A DNA stretch of 64,000 nt from an uncultured Chlorobiaceae bacterium (GCA_903994635.1 CAJEXQ010000009.1:1-64000), one strand, 5' to 3'; shown: positions 1 through 9,014, counted from the stretch's first letter. The notes: generated from the letters alone by a model not told the origin. Made by a program: numbers and translations.

Positions 1-2
1 AC

Positions 3-44
3 GAATGCGATACCGGTGACGCTGCAGGAAAAGAAAACTGGTAA
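3..44 (+). CDS. C-terminal end of a MazE/PemI-type antitoxin (5' end outside window)
   Basis: An open frame runs from the window edge to a TAA at 42-44 and ends in a short acidic tail closing with Glu-Asn-Trp. That tail resembles the C-terminus of MazE-family antitoxins, which wraps around the toxin. It stops 4 nt before the toxin ATG, the spacing expected of an antitoxin-toxin operon. Only 13 codons are visible, so the call rests mainly on position. Confidence 0.5.
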   Translation, partial: ECDTGDAAGKENW

Positions 45-48
45 TTTT

Positions 49-384
49 ATGGCGTATACTCCAGATCGTGGTGACGTGGTGTGGATAGCCTTTAATCCAC
101 AAGCGGGGCATGAGCAGGCAGGACGTCGCCCTGCATTAGTCTTGTCTCCTAAAGCCTACAACTCCAAAGTTGGTCTGGCGCTTCTTTGCCCTATTACCAG
201 TCAGATTAAAGGTTATCCCTTTGAAGTGCTGCTGCCTGAAGGGTTGTGCATCAAAGGCGCGGTTTTATCTGATCAGGTAAAAAGTCTTGACTGGAAGATC
301 CGGCAGGCAGAGTTTATTTGCCCGCTGCCATCAGCTACACTCGATGAAGTGCTGTGTAAGTTGAATACCCTCTTGGGGTTGTAG
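49..384 (+). CDS. mazF: MazF/PemK-family mRNA interferase toxin
   Basis: The 111-residue product has the MazF/PemK fold signature: an N-terminal RGDVVW strand, then NPQAGHEQAGRRPALVLSP, and a later CPITSQIKGYPFEV stretch. MazF toxins are sequence-specific endoribonucleases that act on mRNA and are held inactive by the upstream antitoxin. The ATG at 49 is preferred over the ATG at 16 because it lies just after the antitoxin stop and its product begins at the usual position before the RGD motif. Length is normal for the family. It converges with the pentapeptide-repeat gene. Confidence 0.88.
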   Translation: MAYTPDRGDVVWIAFNPQAGHEQAGRRPALVLSPKAYNSKVGLALLCPITSQIKGYPFEVLLPEGLCIKGAVLSDQVKSLDWKIRQAEFICPLPSATLDEVLCKLNTLLGL

Positions 385-456
385 ATGTGGAGGCTCCTCA
401 TAGTTCGTGCGTTTCCAGTATTTCAATCGGAAGAGCAAGAAATGTGAAGTGTGATG

Positions 457-2118
457 CTACGACAATCCCAGCAAACCTTTCACATAGCTGAACTCGTTGC
501 TCTTGACCAGCACGGCAAAAAGAATGTAGAGCCCAATGCCGATAAGCCACTCTGCTGTAACCCACCATAAAAAGGCGCGATCTTTTTTTTCAATCCACTC
601 CTTTTTGAAGCGGATGCCAAGCAGCACTGAGGTGCTGAAAAATATGACGTGCCAGACTCTCGCCGGGAAGATAATTTCGCCAGCAATGGCCGCGTGGTTG
701 AAGTGATTCTTTTTATTCAGCTTCTCTGGTGCCTTCAGTTGTTCTTTGAATGCGTCATCAATGGCATGGTCAACCATTGGCAGCACAAGGTGGTAGTAGC
801 GCCGATACCAGAAGAGGGCAAAGGGTAGGGCAACCAATAAAAATGCGGCAAGAAGAAATTGAACAGGTTTGTATCCCCATCCCATTATCCAGCCGTACAG
901 AATCCAGAGCGGTTCATTCAGAATCTCAGCCTTGCGTTCTGCAAGTTCATACGTGACGGCATCAGCCGAAGCTTTGTCGTTCTGCGCAAGATAGTTGTCA
1001 CGAAGCCGGAGATAGAAAATTTCTGTGAGGTCGTAACGCTCTTTGTTGAACACTTGCGTCAGGCTGTCAAGGCGGGCTTTTATGTTCTGCCGTTTGATTG
1101 CGAGCGTATCTGGTGTATCGGAGATCTTCTTGTGAGCAACACGATTGTATAGCGAATCAAGTTCGCGATATTCTCTTTTCGCCATTTGCCAGGGCGAGGC
1201 ATTTATGCATGATTCTTCAGAAAGGTGGAGTCGGCCTTTGATTTGATTCCAGTTCACATTTAGTTTATTATTAGGGAAAGAAGTGTGATGATCAAACAGA
1301 ATAGAACCGGACTTGCTGAAATCAGCTCTTCTCAGATCTACTCCCGGTATAAACTGAGTTCCCGCGAAATTAACTTTATGACTGAATTGACAGTTTTCAA
1401 AATTGGCATATCCTGAAAAGGTTGCGTCGCTGAAATTCGCCATTCTTGAAAAAGTGGCGTTACTGAAATTCGCGTTTTGTTCAAATTGAGTTAAAGAAAA
1501 ATTGGTATAGCCATTAAAAATTACGGACATAAAATTAGCTTGTTTTTTAAATACTGTAGGGCTTTTGGTGTAATCTTTAGGGGCTGTGTGGGAAAAATCA
1601 ACATCACGTAAAAAATTGGCATCACGAAAATCGGCATCGCCAGCAAACTTAGCATCCATAAACCAAACCTTTCCAGCAAACAAGGTGGATCCAAAATTCG
1701 CATCTTTTGCAAACTTAGTCCCAACAAAGCTTGTAGCTACATCTACACGTGAGATAGTTGTGAATTGGAACTGAGCTTGATTGAAAGAGGTGTCTCCATT
1801 AAAATGAACACCACTAAAATTGGCCGATTTTCTGAAGTTAGCGTCATAAAACCTGGTATTTCCATCAAAATCCGCAATAAAACGTATTTCTTTTATGAAG
1901 AGAGCCTTATTGAAATCTGCATTTATGAAATGAGCACGAAAATAATGTGGTGACGTTTCTCCAAAATTGGTAATATCATTAAAAATAATACTTTGCTTCC
2001 CCCTGCCTTCATTTGCAACAGGTGTGCCGCCATAAGGCCACGTTGTGGGGTTGTTCGCTGCATACACGTTCCCTGTCAGCAGCAGCCAAAAGAGCAAAAT
2101 TCGACAGAAAGTGTTCAT
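457..2118 (-). CDS. Membrane-anchored pentapeptide-repeat protein with signal peptide
   Basis: The product is about 553 residues when started at the second Met (2118), where a clean signal peptide ending near VYA begins; a start at 2154 would place 12 residues before it. Residues of roughly 45-285 contain many Phe-centred pentapeptide units (ANF, ADF, TNF), which form a right-handed quadrilateral beta-helix. A helical linker follows, then three or four hydrophobic segments near residues 400-440, 490-510 and 515-540. Phe rather than Leu at the centre of the repeats is a common variant. The architecture suggests an exported repeat domain tethered to the membrane. The ligand is unknown. The repeat region looks more AT-rich than the C-terminal half. 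Confidence 0.75.
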   Translation of the reverse strand: MNTFCRILLFWLLLTGNVYAANNPTTWPYGGTPVANEGRGKQSIIFNDITNFGETSPHYFRAHFINADFNKALFIKEIRFIADFDGNTRFYDANFRKSANFSGVHFNGDTSFNQAQFQFTTISRVDVATSFVGTKFAKDANFGSTLFAGKVWFMDAKFAGDADFRDANFLRDVDFSHTAPKDYTKSPTVFKKQANFMSVIFNGYTNFSLTQFEQNANFSNATFSRMANFSDATFSGYANFENCQFSHKVNFAGTQFIPGVDLRRADFSKSGSILFDHHTSFPNNKLNVNWNQIKGRLHLSEESCINASPWQMAKREYRELDSLYNRVAHKKISDTPDTLAIKRQNIKARLDSLTQVFNKERYDLTEIFYLRLRDNYLAQNDKASADAVTYELAERKAEILNEPLWILYGWIMGWGYKPVQFLLAAFLLVALPFALFWYRRYYHLVLPMVDHAIDDAFKEQLKAPEKLNKKNHFNHAAIAGEIIFPARVWHVIFFSTSVLLGIRFKKEWIEKKDRAFLWWVTAEWLIGIGLYILFAVLVKSNEFSYVKGLLGLS

Positions 2119-2709
2119 GCCACAATTCCAGAGGATGCAAGGGTTCACAAGCAATTCTACTCAAGGTACACCGTCGCGGGTTTATCTACAAATTACGCAT
2201 ATTTAAACCAGTGCAGGTTGCATTTTGGAACTTGAAGTGATGTCCGTTTTCCAGAACAAAACAAACGCTCAGCCTCCGAGCACTCCATCCCTCTCGACCC
2301 AAGTTGCCCCGCACGAACCATCACCTCCCGCACCTCACGATCAATTTCCCTGGTACGTGCAATAAAATATCCAGCCGACACAACCACCACCTGAGTATGT
2401 GGCTGACAGTGAGAGATATCAAGCGACAAGCACCTGCGCAGCCTTCCCGAACGAGCGACTCTCATCGAAAGCATTCGCCACTCGCCACCTGTGATCGAGT
2501 TGCGAATAAAGCCATGCTACAGCATTCCAACCCTCTTTTCATGCCCATTATTCATCGAACCACGTTCAACTAAAGGCAAAATCTCGTACTTTACAGGCTG
2601 TAGTTCAAAAAACGACAGCTTCCATTCGCCATCGTTACCGTAACTACCAAAATTGCAACAAGTTCAAGGCACCCAAGCACAATATCGGTCATAAATCAGC
2701 GTTGTCATT
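2119..2709. other. Non-coding or decayed stretch between two genes
   Basis: No convincing gene is seen. A minus-strand frame at 2193-2474 and a plus-strand frame at 2304-2573 overlap each other. Neither has a recognisable start context or family signature. The promoter of the DUF499 gene presumably lies in the last 150 bases, but no clear -35/-10 pair was found. Confidence 0.5.
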
Positions 2710-4602
2710 ATGCTTCCAACCGTAAAGGATATTTGCCAGCTCAATGAAGGAGCGCTGGAGATAAGAATCAGCGACAGTATTGAGCGAATCGACAGTATTG
2801 AGCGAATCGACAATGATTCTCTTGATGCTGCGGCTGGGCAGCTATTCCTCAGCCACTCGTATTTGACCAACGGGATGAAAGAGTTGGTGAATGAGGGGTT
2901 CAAGCGGCTTTCTGGCTCTTCAGGCGGTCGGCCTGTTTTCCGGTTGAAGCAGGCGATGGGAGGTGGAAAGACCCATCTGATCAAAACGATGGCTTTTCTT
3001 GCTCGCCACCCGAATCTCCGCACGGAATTTTTTCCTGAAACTTCCTCCCGTTATGCTTTTGGCTCGGCTCAGGTGGCCTTTTTTAATGGCCGTGAGCAGC
3101 CTAACGATTATTTCTGGGGGAGAATTGCAGCGCAACTCGGTTACGAAGGTTTTTTTAAAGCCGGGACAGAGTCGCCTGGGCAGGAGCACTGGCAAGCCCT
3201 GTTTGACAACATAGAGGCTCCGGTGCTCATTTTGCTGGATGAAATGCCGACGTACTTTGGCTATTACCGCACGCAGGCTGTCGGCAGCGGGACGGTTGCG
3301 GATATTGCCGGGAGAGCTTTTGCGAACCTGCTTACGGCTTCGAGCGGCAAAAAGAACATCTGTATCATTGTTTCCGATCTGGAGGCCAGTTACGCTGAAG
3401 GCACCCAAATTATCAATACAGCGCTTGAATCATCCCGTAAAGAGCTGAATCGGATAGAGTTCAATATTACTCCGGTTGATCTGTCAGGGGATGAAACTTA
3501 CGCGATTCTCAAAAAAAGGTTGTTTTCCCGGTTGCCCGATAATGCGCAAATTGCTCATATCGCTGAAAGTTTTGGCAGGGCAATAGAGCAGGCGCAGCGC
3601 TCAAAAACCATTGAGCAACAGAAATCGCCGGAGCAACTCGCCTCTGAAGTGGAGCAGACCTATCCGTTTCACCCTCAGATGAAACACATTTTTGCTCTCT
3701 TCAAGGAAAACAAGGAGTTTCAGCAGACGCGTGGCTTGCTGGAGCTTGCCTCAAGGCTTTTAAAGTCGGTCTGGGAACGGAAAGAAAACGATGTGATGCT
3801 TATCGGCCCGCAGCACTTTGATCTCTCCATTGATGAGGTGAGAGAGAAAATCATCTCTATCTCAAGACTCGACGATGCGGTTGCGAGGGATATCTATTCA
3901 TCCGATGGCAGCGCCCATGCTCAAACCATTGATGCAAATGCAGGCAACGACGCTGCGGCCCAGGTTGCCAATCTGCTTCTTGTTTCAAGCCTCTCTACGG
4001 CGGTCAATCCGGTTAAAGGTCTTACCCTCTCAGAAACCCTCGAATGCCTCGCCACCCCGAATGCCGATCTGAGCTTTTACCAGCAAGCCTGTGACAACCT
4101 TACAAAATCAAGCTGGTATCTCCATAAATCAGCCGAAGGTCGAATCTATTTTGACAAGCTCGAAAACCTTACCAAGATGCTGACGGGTCTTGCTGCTCGC
4201 GCCCCTGAACCCAAAGTTTCCGAGCTGATTGCACATCGTCTGCGAGAGGCATTCGAGCCAAAAAGCAAAAGAGCCTATCAAAAAGTGCTGGCCTTGCCAA
4301 GTATTGATGAGATTGAAAAGGAGGTTCAAGTAAACCGCGTCCTCGCAATCATCTCACCAGATTCAAAATTGCCACCGGAAGAGGTTGGCAAGCTTTTTTC
4401 GACGCTTGTCCGAAAAAACAATCTGCTGGTGCTCACCGGCGAAAAATCGTTTGAGGTCGGCAAATTGCATGAAGCTGCATGTCAGGTCTATGCTGTTGCT
4501 CAGGCGGATGCAACGGGGAAAGTAAAGAAAGGAGACCCGCAATGGGACGAATTTGAAGATCTTATAGAACTCTATGAACAACAGTTCAACGGTGTCCGGT
4601 GA
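2710..4602 (+). CDS. DUF499-family P-loop ATPase, shorter than usual
   Basis: A 630-residue ATPase with a Walker A motif (MGGGKTH, residues about 83-88) and a Walker B motif (LILLDEMP, about 172-179), in the arrangement of DUF499 proteins. Relatives occur in predicted anti-phage islands with DUF1156 methyltransferases and SNF2/PLD helicases, which matches the helicase downstream. Members are, from memory, usually about 1000 residues or more, so this one may lack its C-terminal part. An in-frame 18-bp tandem duplication near the N-terminus gives a repeated DSIERI peptide. Its stop codon overlaps a GTG that begins a short open frame, suggesting an original operon. Role in defence is inferred from context. 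Confidence 0.72.
   Translation: MLPTVKDICQLNEGALEIRISDSIERIDSIERIDNDSLDAAAGQLFLSHSYLTNGMKELVNEGFKRLSGSSGGRPVFRLKQAMGGGKTHLIKTMAFLARHPNLRTEFFPETSSRYAFGSAQVAFFNGREQPNDYFWGRIAAQLGYEGFFKAGTESPGQEHWQALFDNIEAPVLILLDEMPTYFGYYRTQAVGSGTVADIAGRAFANLLTASSGKKNICIIVSDLEASYAEGTQIINTALESSRKELNRIEFNITPVDLSGDETYAILKKRLFSRLPDNAQIAHIAESFGRAIEQAQRSKTIEQQKSPEQLASEVEQTYPFHPQMKHIFALFKENKEFQQTRGLLELASRLLKSVWERKENDVMLIGPQHFDLSIDEVREKIISISRLDDAVARDIYSSDGSAHAQTIDANAGNDAAAQVANLLLVSSLSTAVNPVKGLTLSETLECLATPNADLSFYQQACDNLTKSSWYLHKSAEGRIYFDKLENLTKMLTGLAARAPEPKVSELIAHRLREAFEPKSKRAYQKVLALPSIDEIEKEVQVNRVLAIISPDSKLPPEEVGKLFSTLVRKNNLLVLTGEKSFEVGKLHEAACQVYAVAQADATGKVKKGDPQWDEFEDLIELYEQQFNGVR
2773..2808 (+). repeat. 18-bp perfect tandem duplication inside the DUF499 gene
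   Basis: Two adjacent identical copies of an 18-bp unit (gacagtattgagcgaatc) occupy 2773-2790 and 2791-2808. The unit is a multiple of three, so the frame is kept and six residues are repeated. This looks like a recent replication-slippage event. Confidence 0.9.
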
Positions 4603-4694
4603 AAGTGTACCACTTTTTCAGTTCAGCGCACCGCGAAACCCGGAAACACCCTGTTGTCTTGTGGCGCATGGGAGCGCTGGAATGTCAAGCATAA
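4599..4694 (+). pseudogene. N-terminal stub of a lost operon gene after DUF499
   Basis: A GTG at 4599 overlaps the DUF499 stop codon (GTGA), a classic coupled-start arrangement. The frame encodes 31 residues beginning VKVYHFFSSAHRE and ends at a TAA at 4692. This is probably the beginning of the gene that once followed the ATPase and was cut off by the rearrangement that brought in the PIN and Nmad2 genes. It is too short to assign a family. Confidence 0.4.
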
Positions 4695-4696
4695 AT

Positions 4697-4909
4697 TTAC
4701 GAGATTGATGCGGTTCGCTCTCCACTGTTTCCAGCCCTGTAACGGGACAAGGTAGGCACTTCAGCATAGTTGAGAGTAAACCCGTATGTTTTCGCAGCCT
4801 TTTCGGCAGCAATGTGAGACTGCACAAAATAGTCATGGATAGATGTGCATTCTTCCGACAATCTTGCTTGAGTTTTATCTTTTTCCTGCAAAATCTCTGA
4901 GCGGATCAT
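4697..4909 (-). CDS. Small protein coupled to a PIN toxin
   Basis: A 70-residue product starting MIRSEILQEKDKTQARL, highly charged at the N-terminus and probably helical. Its ATG overlaps the stop codon of the upstream PIN-domain gene (ATGA at 4906-4909), so the two are translated as a pair. Its position suggests an antitoxin-like partner, although antitoxins more often precede VapC-type toxins. Relatives with this start are recalled as small uncharacterised proteins beside PIN genes. The partner role is inferred. Confidence 0.65.
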   Translation of the reverse strand: MIRSEILQEKDKTQARLSEECTSIHDYFVQSHIAAEKAAKTYGFTLNYAEVPTLSRYRAGNSGERTASIS

Positions 4910-5382
4910 AAGTTATTCTCCTCTTTGAACAGTTCAAGCGGCGTAACAATTTCAGGTGTTGATAAGCCAAGGCGAGCGTTGACAACGCGAATATGCTTCC
5001 GTTTGTTGGCGTTCGCAAGGTGGTTGCAATTCCAGGTCAGGAGATATTGAATGTCGAAATAGCTGGCATAGGCAAGATGTAGAGCGTCGCCAACAAGAGA
5101 CCTTGGCATCACATAGTTGGAAATATAAAACTCGACAACTTGTTCAAGATCGGGAGCCAGCGGTAGTAATGGGATTGCCGAAACCAATCGGATGATTTCA
5201 TCTTTGCGTGGATAGTTACCATTGTTCAGTTCTTGAAGCACGGCATCCGAAATGTGTAACTCATAATAACCGGACATTTCTGACCACCACTTCCTTGTGA
5301 TGTCGGTAAATGTTCTTAGGGCTTCGCGCTCATCAAAGTAATAACTTGGAACAGTTGAATCCAAATAAACTTTTTCTTTCAT
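4906..5382 (-). CDS. PIN-domain ribonuclease (VapC-like toxin)
   Basis: A 158-residue PIN-domain protein. The first conserved acid lies in VYLDST (residue about 8), further acids follow in the DAVLQELN stretch, and another is in VGDALHLA (about residue 100). A LLTWNCNHLAN segment follows, as in this PIN subgroup. PIN toxins cleave RNA with Mg2+ bound by the acidic cluster. Gene order is toxin first, then the small coupled partner. The pair lies on the opposite strand between two defence-like genes and looks inserted there. Confidence 0.8.
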   Translation of the reverse strand: MKEKVYLDSTVPSYYFDEREALRTFTDITRKWWSEMSGYYELHISDAVLQELNNGNYPRKDEIIRLVSAIPLLPLAPDLEQVVEFYISNYVMPRSLVGDALHLAYASYFDIQYLLTWNCNHLANANKRKHIRVVNARLGLSTPEIVTPLELFKEENNL

Positions 5383-5444
5383 CAGAAAGGCTTGAGTTTA
5401 GACCAAAATAAAAAATATAGATCCGAATTCGGTATTCCTGGATA

Positions 5445-5921
5445 TCATGCTTGCCAGTGATTCGTAATCAGATCACAAGCCCAAGGAATAGCTTCCGGGT
5501 ATTCCTTGCAATCAAGTATAAATTCCTGTCCTCTTGAGGGAACTCCACCCAAGTCCCACTCTTTGACTCCCAAGTTCTCTTGTTCTCCATTAGAATGCTG
5601 CGACCGCAATTGTTGGTATTTTCCATCATCCAATGGCATGTAAATATTATCACCTCGTTCGTAGACTTTATCCTTCGTGTAATCTGGTCTCTTGTTTTCG
5701 AACCGCTTGTAGTATTCTGAGTAGCTCTTCAGAATCTCATCAACCTGCATCGCGTAAATGACCTTATTCCCTTTGGCTTTGGGACTCAACCCAACAATCC
5801 AGTCACCTTCATCTATTGTTCGCCGAATCGCTGGTTTGCAGCAAGCCAGTGTACAATATCCAAAAAATGGATTTGGCGCGAAGCCGGAATCAATGGCAAC
5901 AATGTATGAATAAAGCTTCAT
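5445..5921 (-). CDS. Nmad2-like (nucleotide modification associated domain 2) protein
   Basis: A 158-residue protein starting MKLYSYIVAIDSGFAPNPFFG, followed by CTLACCKPAIRR and GDWIVGLSPK. This pattern resembles the Nmad2 family, which is associated by gene neighbourhood with phage or bacterial base-modification genes. Its biochemical role is not established. It is on the minus strand with its own start, and appears slightly shorter than family members as remembered. No base-modification enzyme is visible nearby. The family call is from memory of the N-terminal signature. Confidence 0.55.
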   Translation of the reverse strand: MKLYSYIVAIDSGFAPNPFFGYCTLACCKPAIRRTIDEGDWIVGLSPKAKGNKVIYAMQVDEILKSYSEYYKRFENKRPDYTKDKVYERGDNIYMPLDDGKYQQLRSQHSNGEQENLGVKEWDLGGVPSRGQEFILDCKEYPEAIPWACDLITNHWQA

Positions 5922-6049
5922 GTGCTATCCGTGAATAGACTTTTTGAGAGCGGGATCGTTCTTTACGATGAATATAATAATTGTAATTCCAAAGAGGCTT
6001 GTTGAGAAAAAAAAGAAATGGCTTCTTTGATTTCATAGTGAGAGGGTTA

Positions 6050-6073
6050 TAGTTGACCCCAACCGATAGACAA
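6050..6073 (+). mobile_element. Solo terminal sequence of an IS3-type element
   Basis: These 24 bases match the left end of the IS at 37283 at 21 of 24 positions, including the shared gacccca core and tagacaaa. No transposase or second end is present here. Coding-like sequence from a truncated gene begins directly inside this end, as expected for a deletion that started within an IS copy. Confidence 0.6.
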
Positions 6074-6185
6074 ACTCATCGCTCTTGCCGATTATCTCTC
6101 GAAAAAAACAGCCGGTATCCGTGATGAGGAGAGCCGGTGTGCCATGATTTTGCGTGACTTGATTCGTAACGACGGAACCTGCTGA
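6056..6185 (+). pseudogene. C-terminal fragment of a lost gene just before the helicase
   Basis: An open frame follows a TGA at 6053 and ends with TGA at 6183-6185, 3 nt before the helicase ATG. It encodes about 42 residues, including IDKLIALADYLSKK and a charged helix, and has no start codon suited to initiation. It looks like the tail of the gene that originally preceded the helicase. With the stub at 4599 it may mark both ends of one deleted gene. The family is not recognised. Confidence 0.45.
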
Positions 6186-6188
6186 ACC

Positions 6189-8927
6189 ATGGGCAATATC
6201 CGAAGATTTTCTTCATTGCGTGAACGGCTTGATCACGTTTTCCTTGCCGAAAAACTTCGCGATGCACTTTCCTATAAACGGATTGCCGGGTACTTTCGCT
6301 CATCCATCTTTGAGCTGGTCGGCGAGGAGATTGAACAAATCCCTGATGTTCGCATTATCTGTAACAGCGAACTTGATCCCAATGATATCATGGTTTCCAA
6401 AGCAGCACGGGAAGCGGCGCTGAAAGAGCGGTGGAATCAGATGCCGGTGGAAACAGAGGCGCTGATGCACCGGGAGCAGTACAAAAAGCTCTACGAACTG
6501 CTGTTGTCGGGGCGGGTGCACATCAAGGTTGTTCCGAAAAACACCGTTTTTGTTCATGGCAAGGCTGGGCTCATTACACTGGCAAACGGGCAGCGAACCT
6601 GCTTTCTCGGGTCGGTCAACGATAGCCGGGCCGCCTTCTCCAGGAACCATGAAATTTTATGGGAAGACCAGTCGGCGGAAGGGTGCGACTGGGTGGAGCA
6701 GGAGTTCGATGCACTGTGGAAACTGGGGCATGACCTTCCGGATGCGATAATCACCGAGGTAAAGCGCATCAGTGAGCGAGTTGAGGTGAGTTTTGCCGAT
6801 CTGAAGCCGGAAGAGATACCGGCTGCGGCCATGATAGAATCGCCGATCTACCGTGGTGGTGAGCAATTGCAACCCTGGCAGCGCTCCTTTGTCACCACCT
6901 TTCTTCAGCATCGCAAAGTGTTCGGAAAAACAAGGCTGCTTCTTGCTGACGAGGTTGGGTTGGGCAAAACCCTCTCTATGGCCACTGCCGCTCTCGTTGC
7001 TGCACTGCTTGGTGATGGCCCGGTCCTTGTTCTTTGCCCTGCAACGCTTACCCTGCAATGGCAGACAGAGATCAATGACCGGCTGGGTATTCCAAGTGCG
7101 GTCTGGGTTTCCAACGCCAAACACTGGTTGACACCGGATGGTCGGCCCGTCCCTTCACGAGGTGCAGAAGATATTGCCCACGCGCCCTACCAAATTGCCA
7201 TCGTTTCGACTGGCTTGATTGTGCAAGACTCTGAGGAGGCCGGTATTTTAAGGAATCTCAGATTTGGGACGTTGATTCTGGATGAAGCTCACAAGGCGCG
7301 TGTCAGAGGCGGGCTGAGGCAAGAGCAGGAGCCAAACAATCTGCTGGCGTTCATGCGGGACGCCGTGAAGAACTCGAAGCATCTCCTGCTTGGAACGGCA
7401 ACCCCTATTCAGATTGCCGTTCGTGAATTATGGGATCTTGTCGCTCTTCTCAATCAGGGCGCGGAATTTGTGATGGGACGCGAGTATGTTTCCTCATGGC
7501 GAGACTTGGAAAAAACAGTGCCACTGGTGACCGGCGAAGAGGTTGTTTCGGATGAAATGACGGCATGGAACCTTCTTCGCGCACCGCTTCCTGCACGGGA
7601 AACACCCATGATGGATCAGAGTGCTGCCCGTCTGGTCAGAATGATTCGCACCGATCTTGGTATTCCGGATTCCAGATTCTTCACCGATGCAGCGCCAGAA
7701 TCGTTAGCTCTCATGACCCGAAAAATGGATCTGCACTCCATTCTTGGCACTGATTTCTTTCATCGCAACAATCCATTTATTCGGCACGTGGTGATAAGGC
7801 GACGTGAAGCGCTCGAAAATGCAGGCTTGCTCGATAAAATTGCGGTCAATGTTCACCCTGTTCCTGATGCCCGGCCCGGCGCCTACACTGGGGCGGTATT
7901 TCAGGGCATTGGCCTTATGACCAACCACCCTTTCGAGCTGGCTTACCAGGCAGCAGAAAACTTTGTCTCCGAGCTTGGCAAGCGGACAAAGAGCGCTCAA
8001 CTGTTACGCTCAATCTTTCTGCAGCGAATATGTTCATCCTTTGAGTCCGGCAAACTGACCGTGACGAGGATGCTCAAAAAGCAGCTCAATGAGCATGATG
8101 ATGACGACATACAAAAAGTTGAACGCACTGTTCTTGAAACATTGACAGAAGCGGAAATTTCCTTTCTGCACATTATCCTTGAAGAGTTATCCAGAAGTGA
8201 AGCGGTTGATCCCAAGCTTAAGGCGGTGAAATGGTTTCTGCAACATTTTCAAAGCGAAGGAAAAAGCTGGAACGAGTGGGGCTGCATCATCTTTTCGCAA
8301 TATTACGATACCGTCAATTGGGTTGCCCTTGAGCTTGCAAAACTTTTTCCCGACCAGATTGTTGCCGTCTATGCAGGCGCAGGGAAAAGCGGTCTCTATC
8401 GTGGTGATCAATTTGTTTCAATCAATCGCGACAGTATTAAAAAAATGGTCAAAGAGCGAGAACTCTCTTTGGTTGTCGCCACCGATGCCGCGTGCGAAGG
8501 TCTCAACTTGCAGACACTCGGAACCCTTATCAATATTGACCTCCCCTGGAACCCAGCCAGACTTGAGCAGCGATTGGGACGAATCAAGCGATTTGGTCAG
8601 GCTCGCAAAAGCGTGGAGATGCTCAACCTCACCTATCATGCCACTCGTGATGAGGATGTGTACGCAAAAATATCTGAACGGATGAAAGAGCGCTACGATA
8701 TTTTCGGAGGATTACCCGATTGCATTGAGGATGACTGGATAGACAACATAGAGGGATTTGTCAAGCTTGCCGACACGCATTTGCACATGCGCAAACAGGT
8801 CGCGAATATCTTTGAGACCACTTGGTTGAGTACCATCAATAGCGAAGATGACCGCTGGGAGGAGTGCGCCCGGGTGCTCTCACAAAAAGATATCAACGCT
8901 GTTATGAGCAAGCCCTGGGGGAAGTAA
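6189..8927 (+). CDS. PLD-domain plus SNF2-type helicase, defence-associated
   Basis: A 912-residue protein with an N-terminal phospholipase-D-like domain (VHGKAGLI near residue 122, GSVNDS near 140) followed by an SNF2/superfamily 2 helicase. Walker A is ADEVGLGKT (about 253), the DEAH box is LDEAHKAR (about 362), and motif VI is LEQRLGRIKRFGQ (about 793). Such PLD-helicase fusions occur in DISARM-like and DUF499/DUF1156 anti-phage arrays. They are thought to move along DNA, with the PLD part as a possible nuclease. Only one H-x-K half-site is obvious, so activity would require dimerisation. No methyltransferase is found nearby, so this locus appears incomplete. Confidence 0.85.
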   Translation: MGNIRRFSSLRERLDHVFLAEKLRDALSYKRIAGYFRSSIFELVGEEIEQIPDVRIICNSELDPNDIMVSKAAREAALKERWNQMPVETEALMHREQYKKLYELLLSGRVHIKVVPKNTVFVHGKAGLITLANGQRTCFLGSVNDSRAAFSRNHEILWEDQSAEGCDWVEQEFDALWKLGHDLPDAIITEVKRISERVEVSFADLKPEEIPAAAMIESPIYRGGEQLQPWQRSFVTTFLQHRKVFGKTRLLLADEVGLGKTLSMATAALVAALLGDGPVLVLCPATLTLQWQTEINDRLGIPSAVWVSNAKHWLTPDGRPVPSRGAEDIAHAPYQIAIVSTGLIVQDSEEAGILRNLRFGTLILDEAHKARVRGGLRQEQEPNNLLAFMRDAVKNSKHLLLGTATPIQIAVRELWDLVALLNQGAEFVMGREYVSSWRDLEKTVPLVTGEEVVSDEMTAWNLLRAPLPARETPMMDQSAARLVRMIRTDLGIPDSRFFTDAAPESLALMTRKMDLHSILGTDFFHRNNPFIRHVVIRRREALENAGLLDKIAVNVHPVPDARPGAYTGAVFQGIGLMTNHPFELAYQAAENFVSELGKRTKSAQLLRSIFLQRICSSFESGKLTVTRMLKKQLNEHDDDDIQKVERTVLETLTEAEISFLHIILEELSRSEAVDPKLKAVKWFLQHFQSEGKSWNEWGCIIFSQYYDTVNWVALELAKLFPDQIVAVYAGAGKSGLYRGDQFVSINRDSIKKMVKERELSLVVATDAACEGLNLQTLGTLINIDLPWNPARLEQRLGRIKRFGQARKSVEMLNLTYHATRDEDVYAKISERMKERYDIFGGLPDCIEDDWIDNIEGFVKLADTHLHMRKQVANIFETTWLSTINSEDDRWEECARVLSQKDINAVMSKPWGK

Positions 8928-8960
8928 GTCAAATCGTATTCGATTGAATCCAGGGCATAA

Positions 8961-9014
8961 ACTGCTGATGAAAGAAAGAGGATGCAGGATTTTCTTTTCT
9001 GTTTTTTCAGCAGT
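8961..9014 (+). terminator. Possible terminator after the helicase gene
   Basis: The 8-bp arms actgctga and tcagcagt flank a loop with further pairing between an A/G-rich and a T/C-rich stretch. The T-run lies inside the 3' arm rather than after it, so this is a weak candidate. Confidence 0.3.

Noticed and set aside
2193-2573. Two frames in the gap before DUF499
   Set aside because: They overlap on opposite strands, and neither shows a ribosome-binding site or a recognisable domain.
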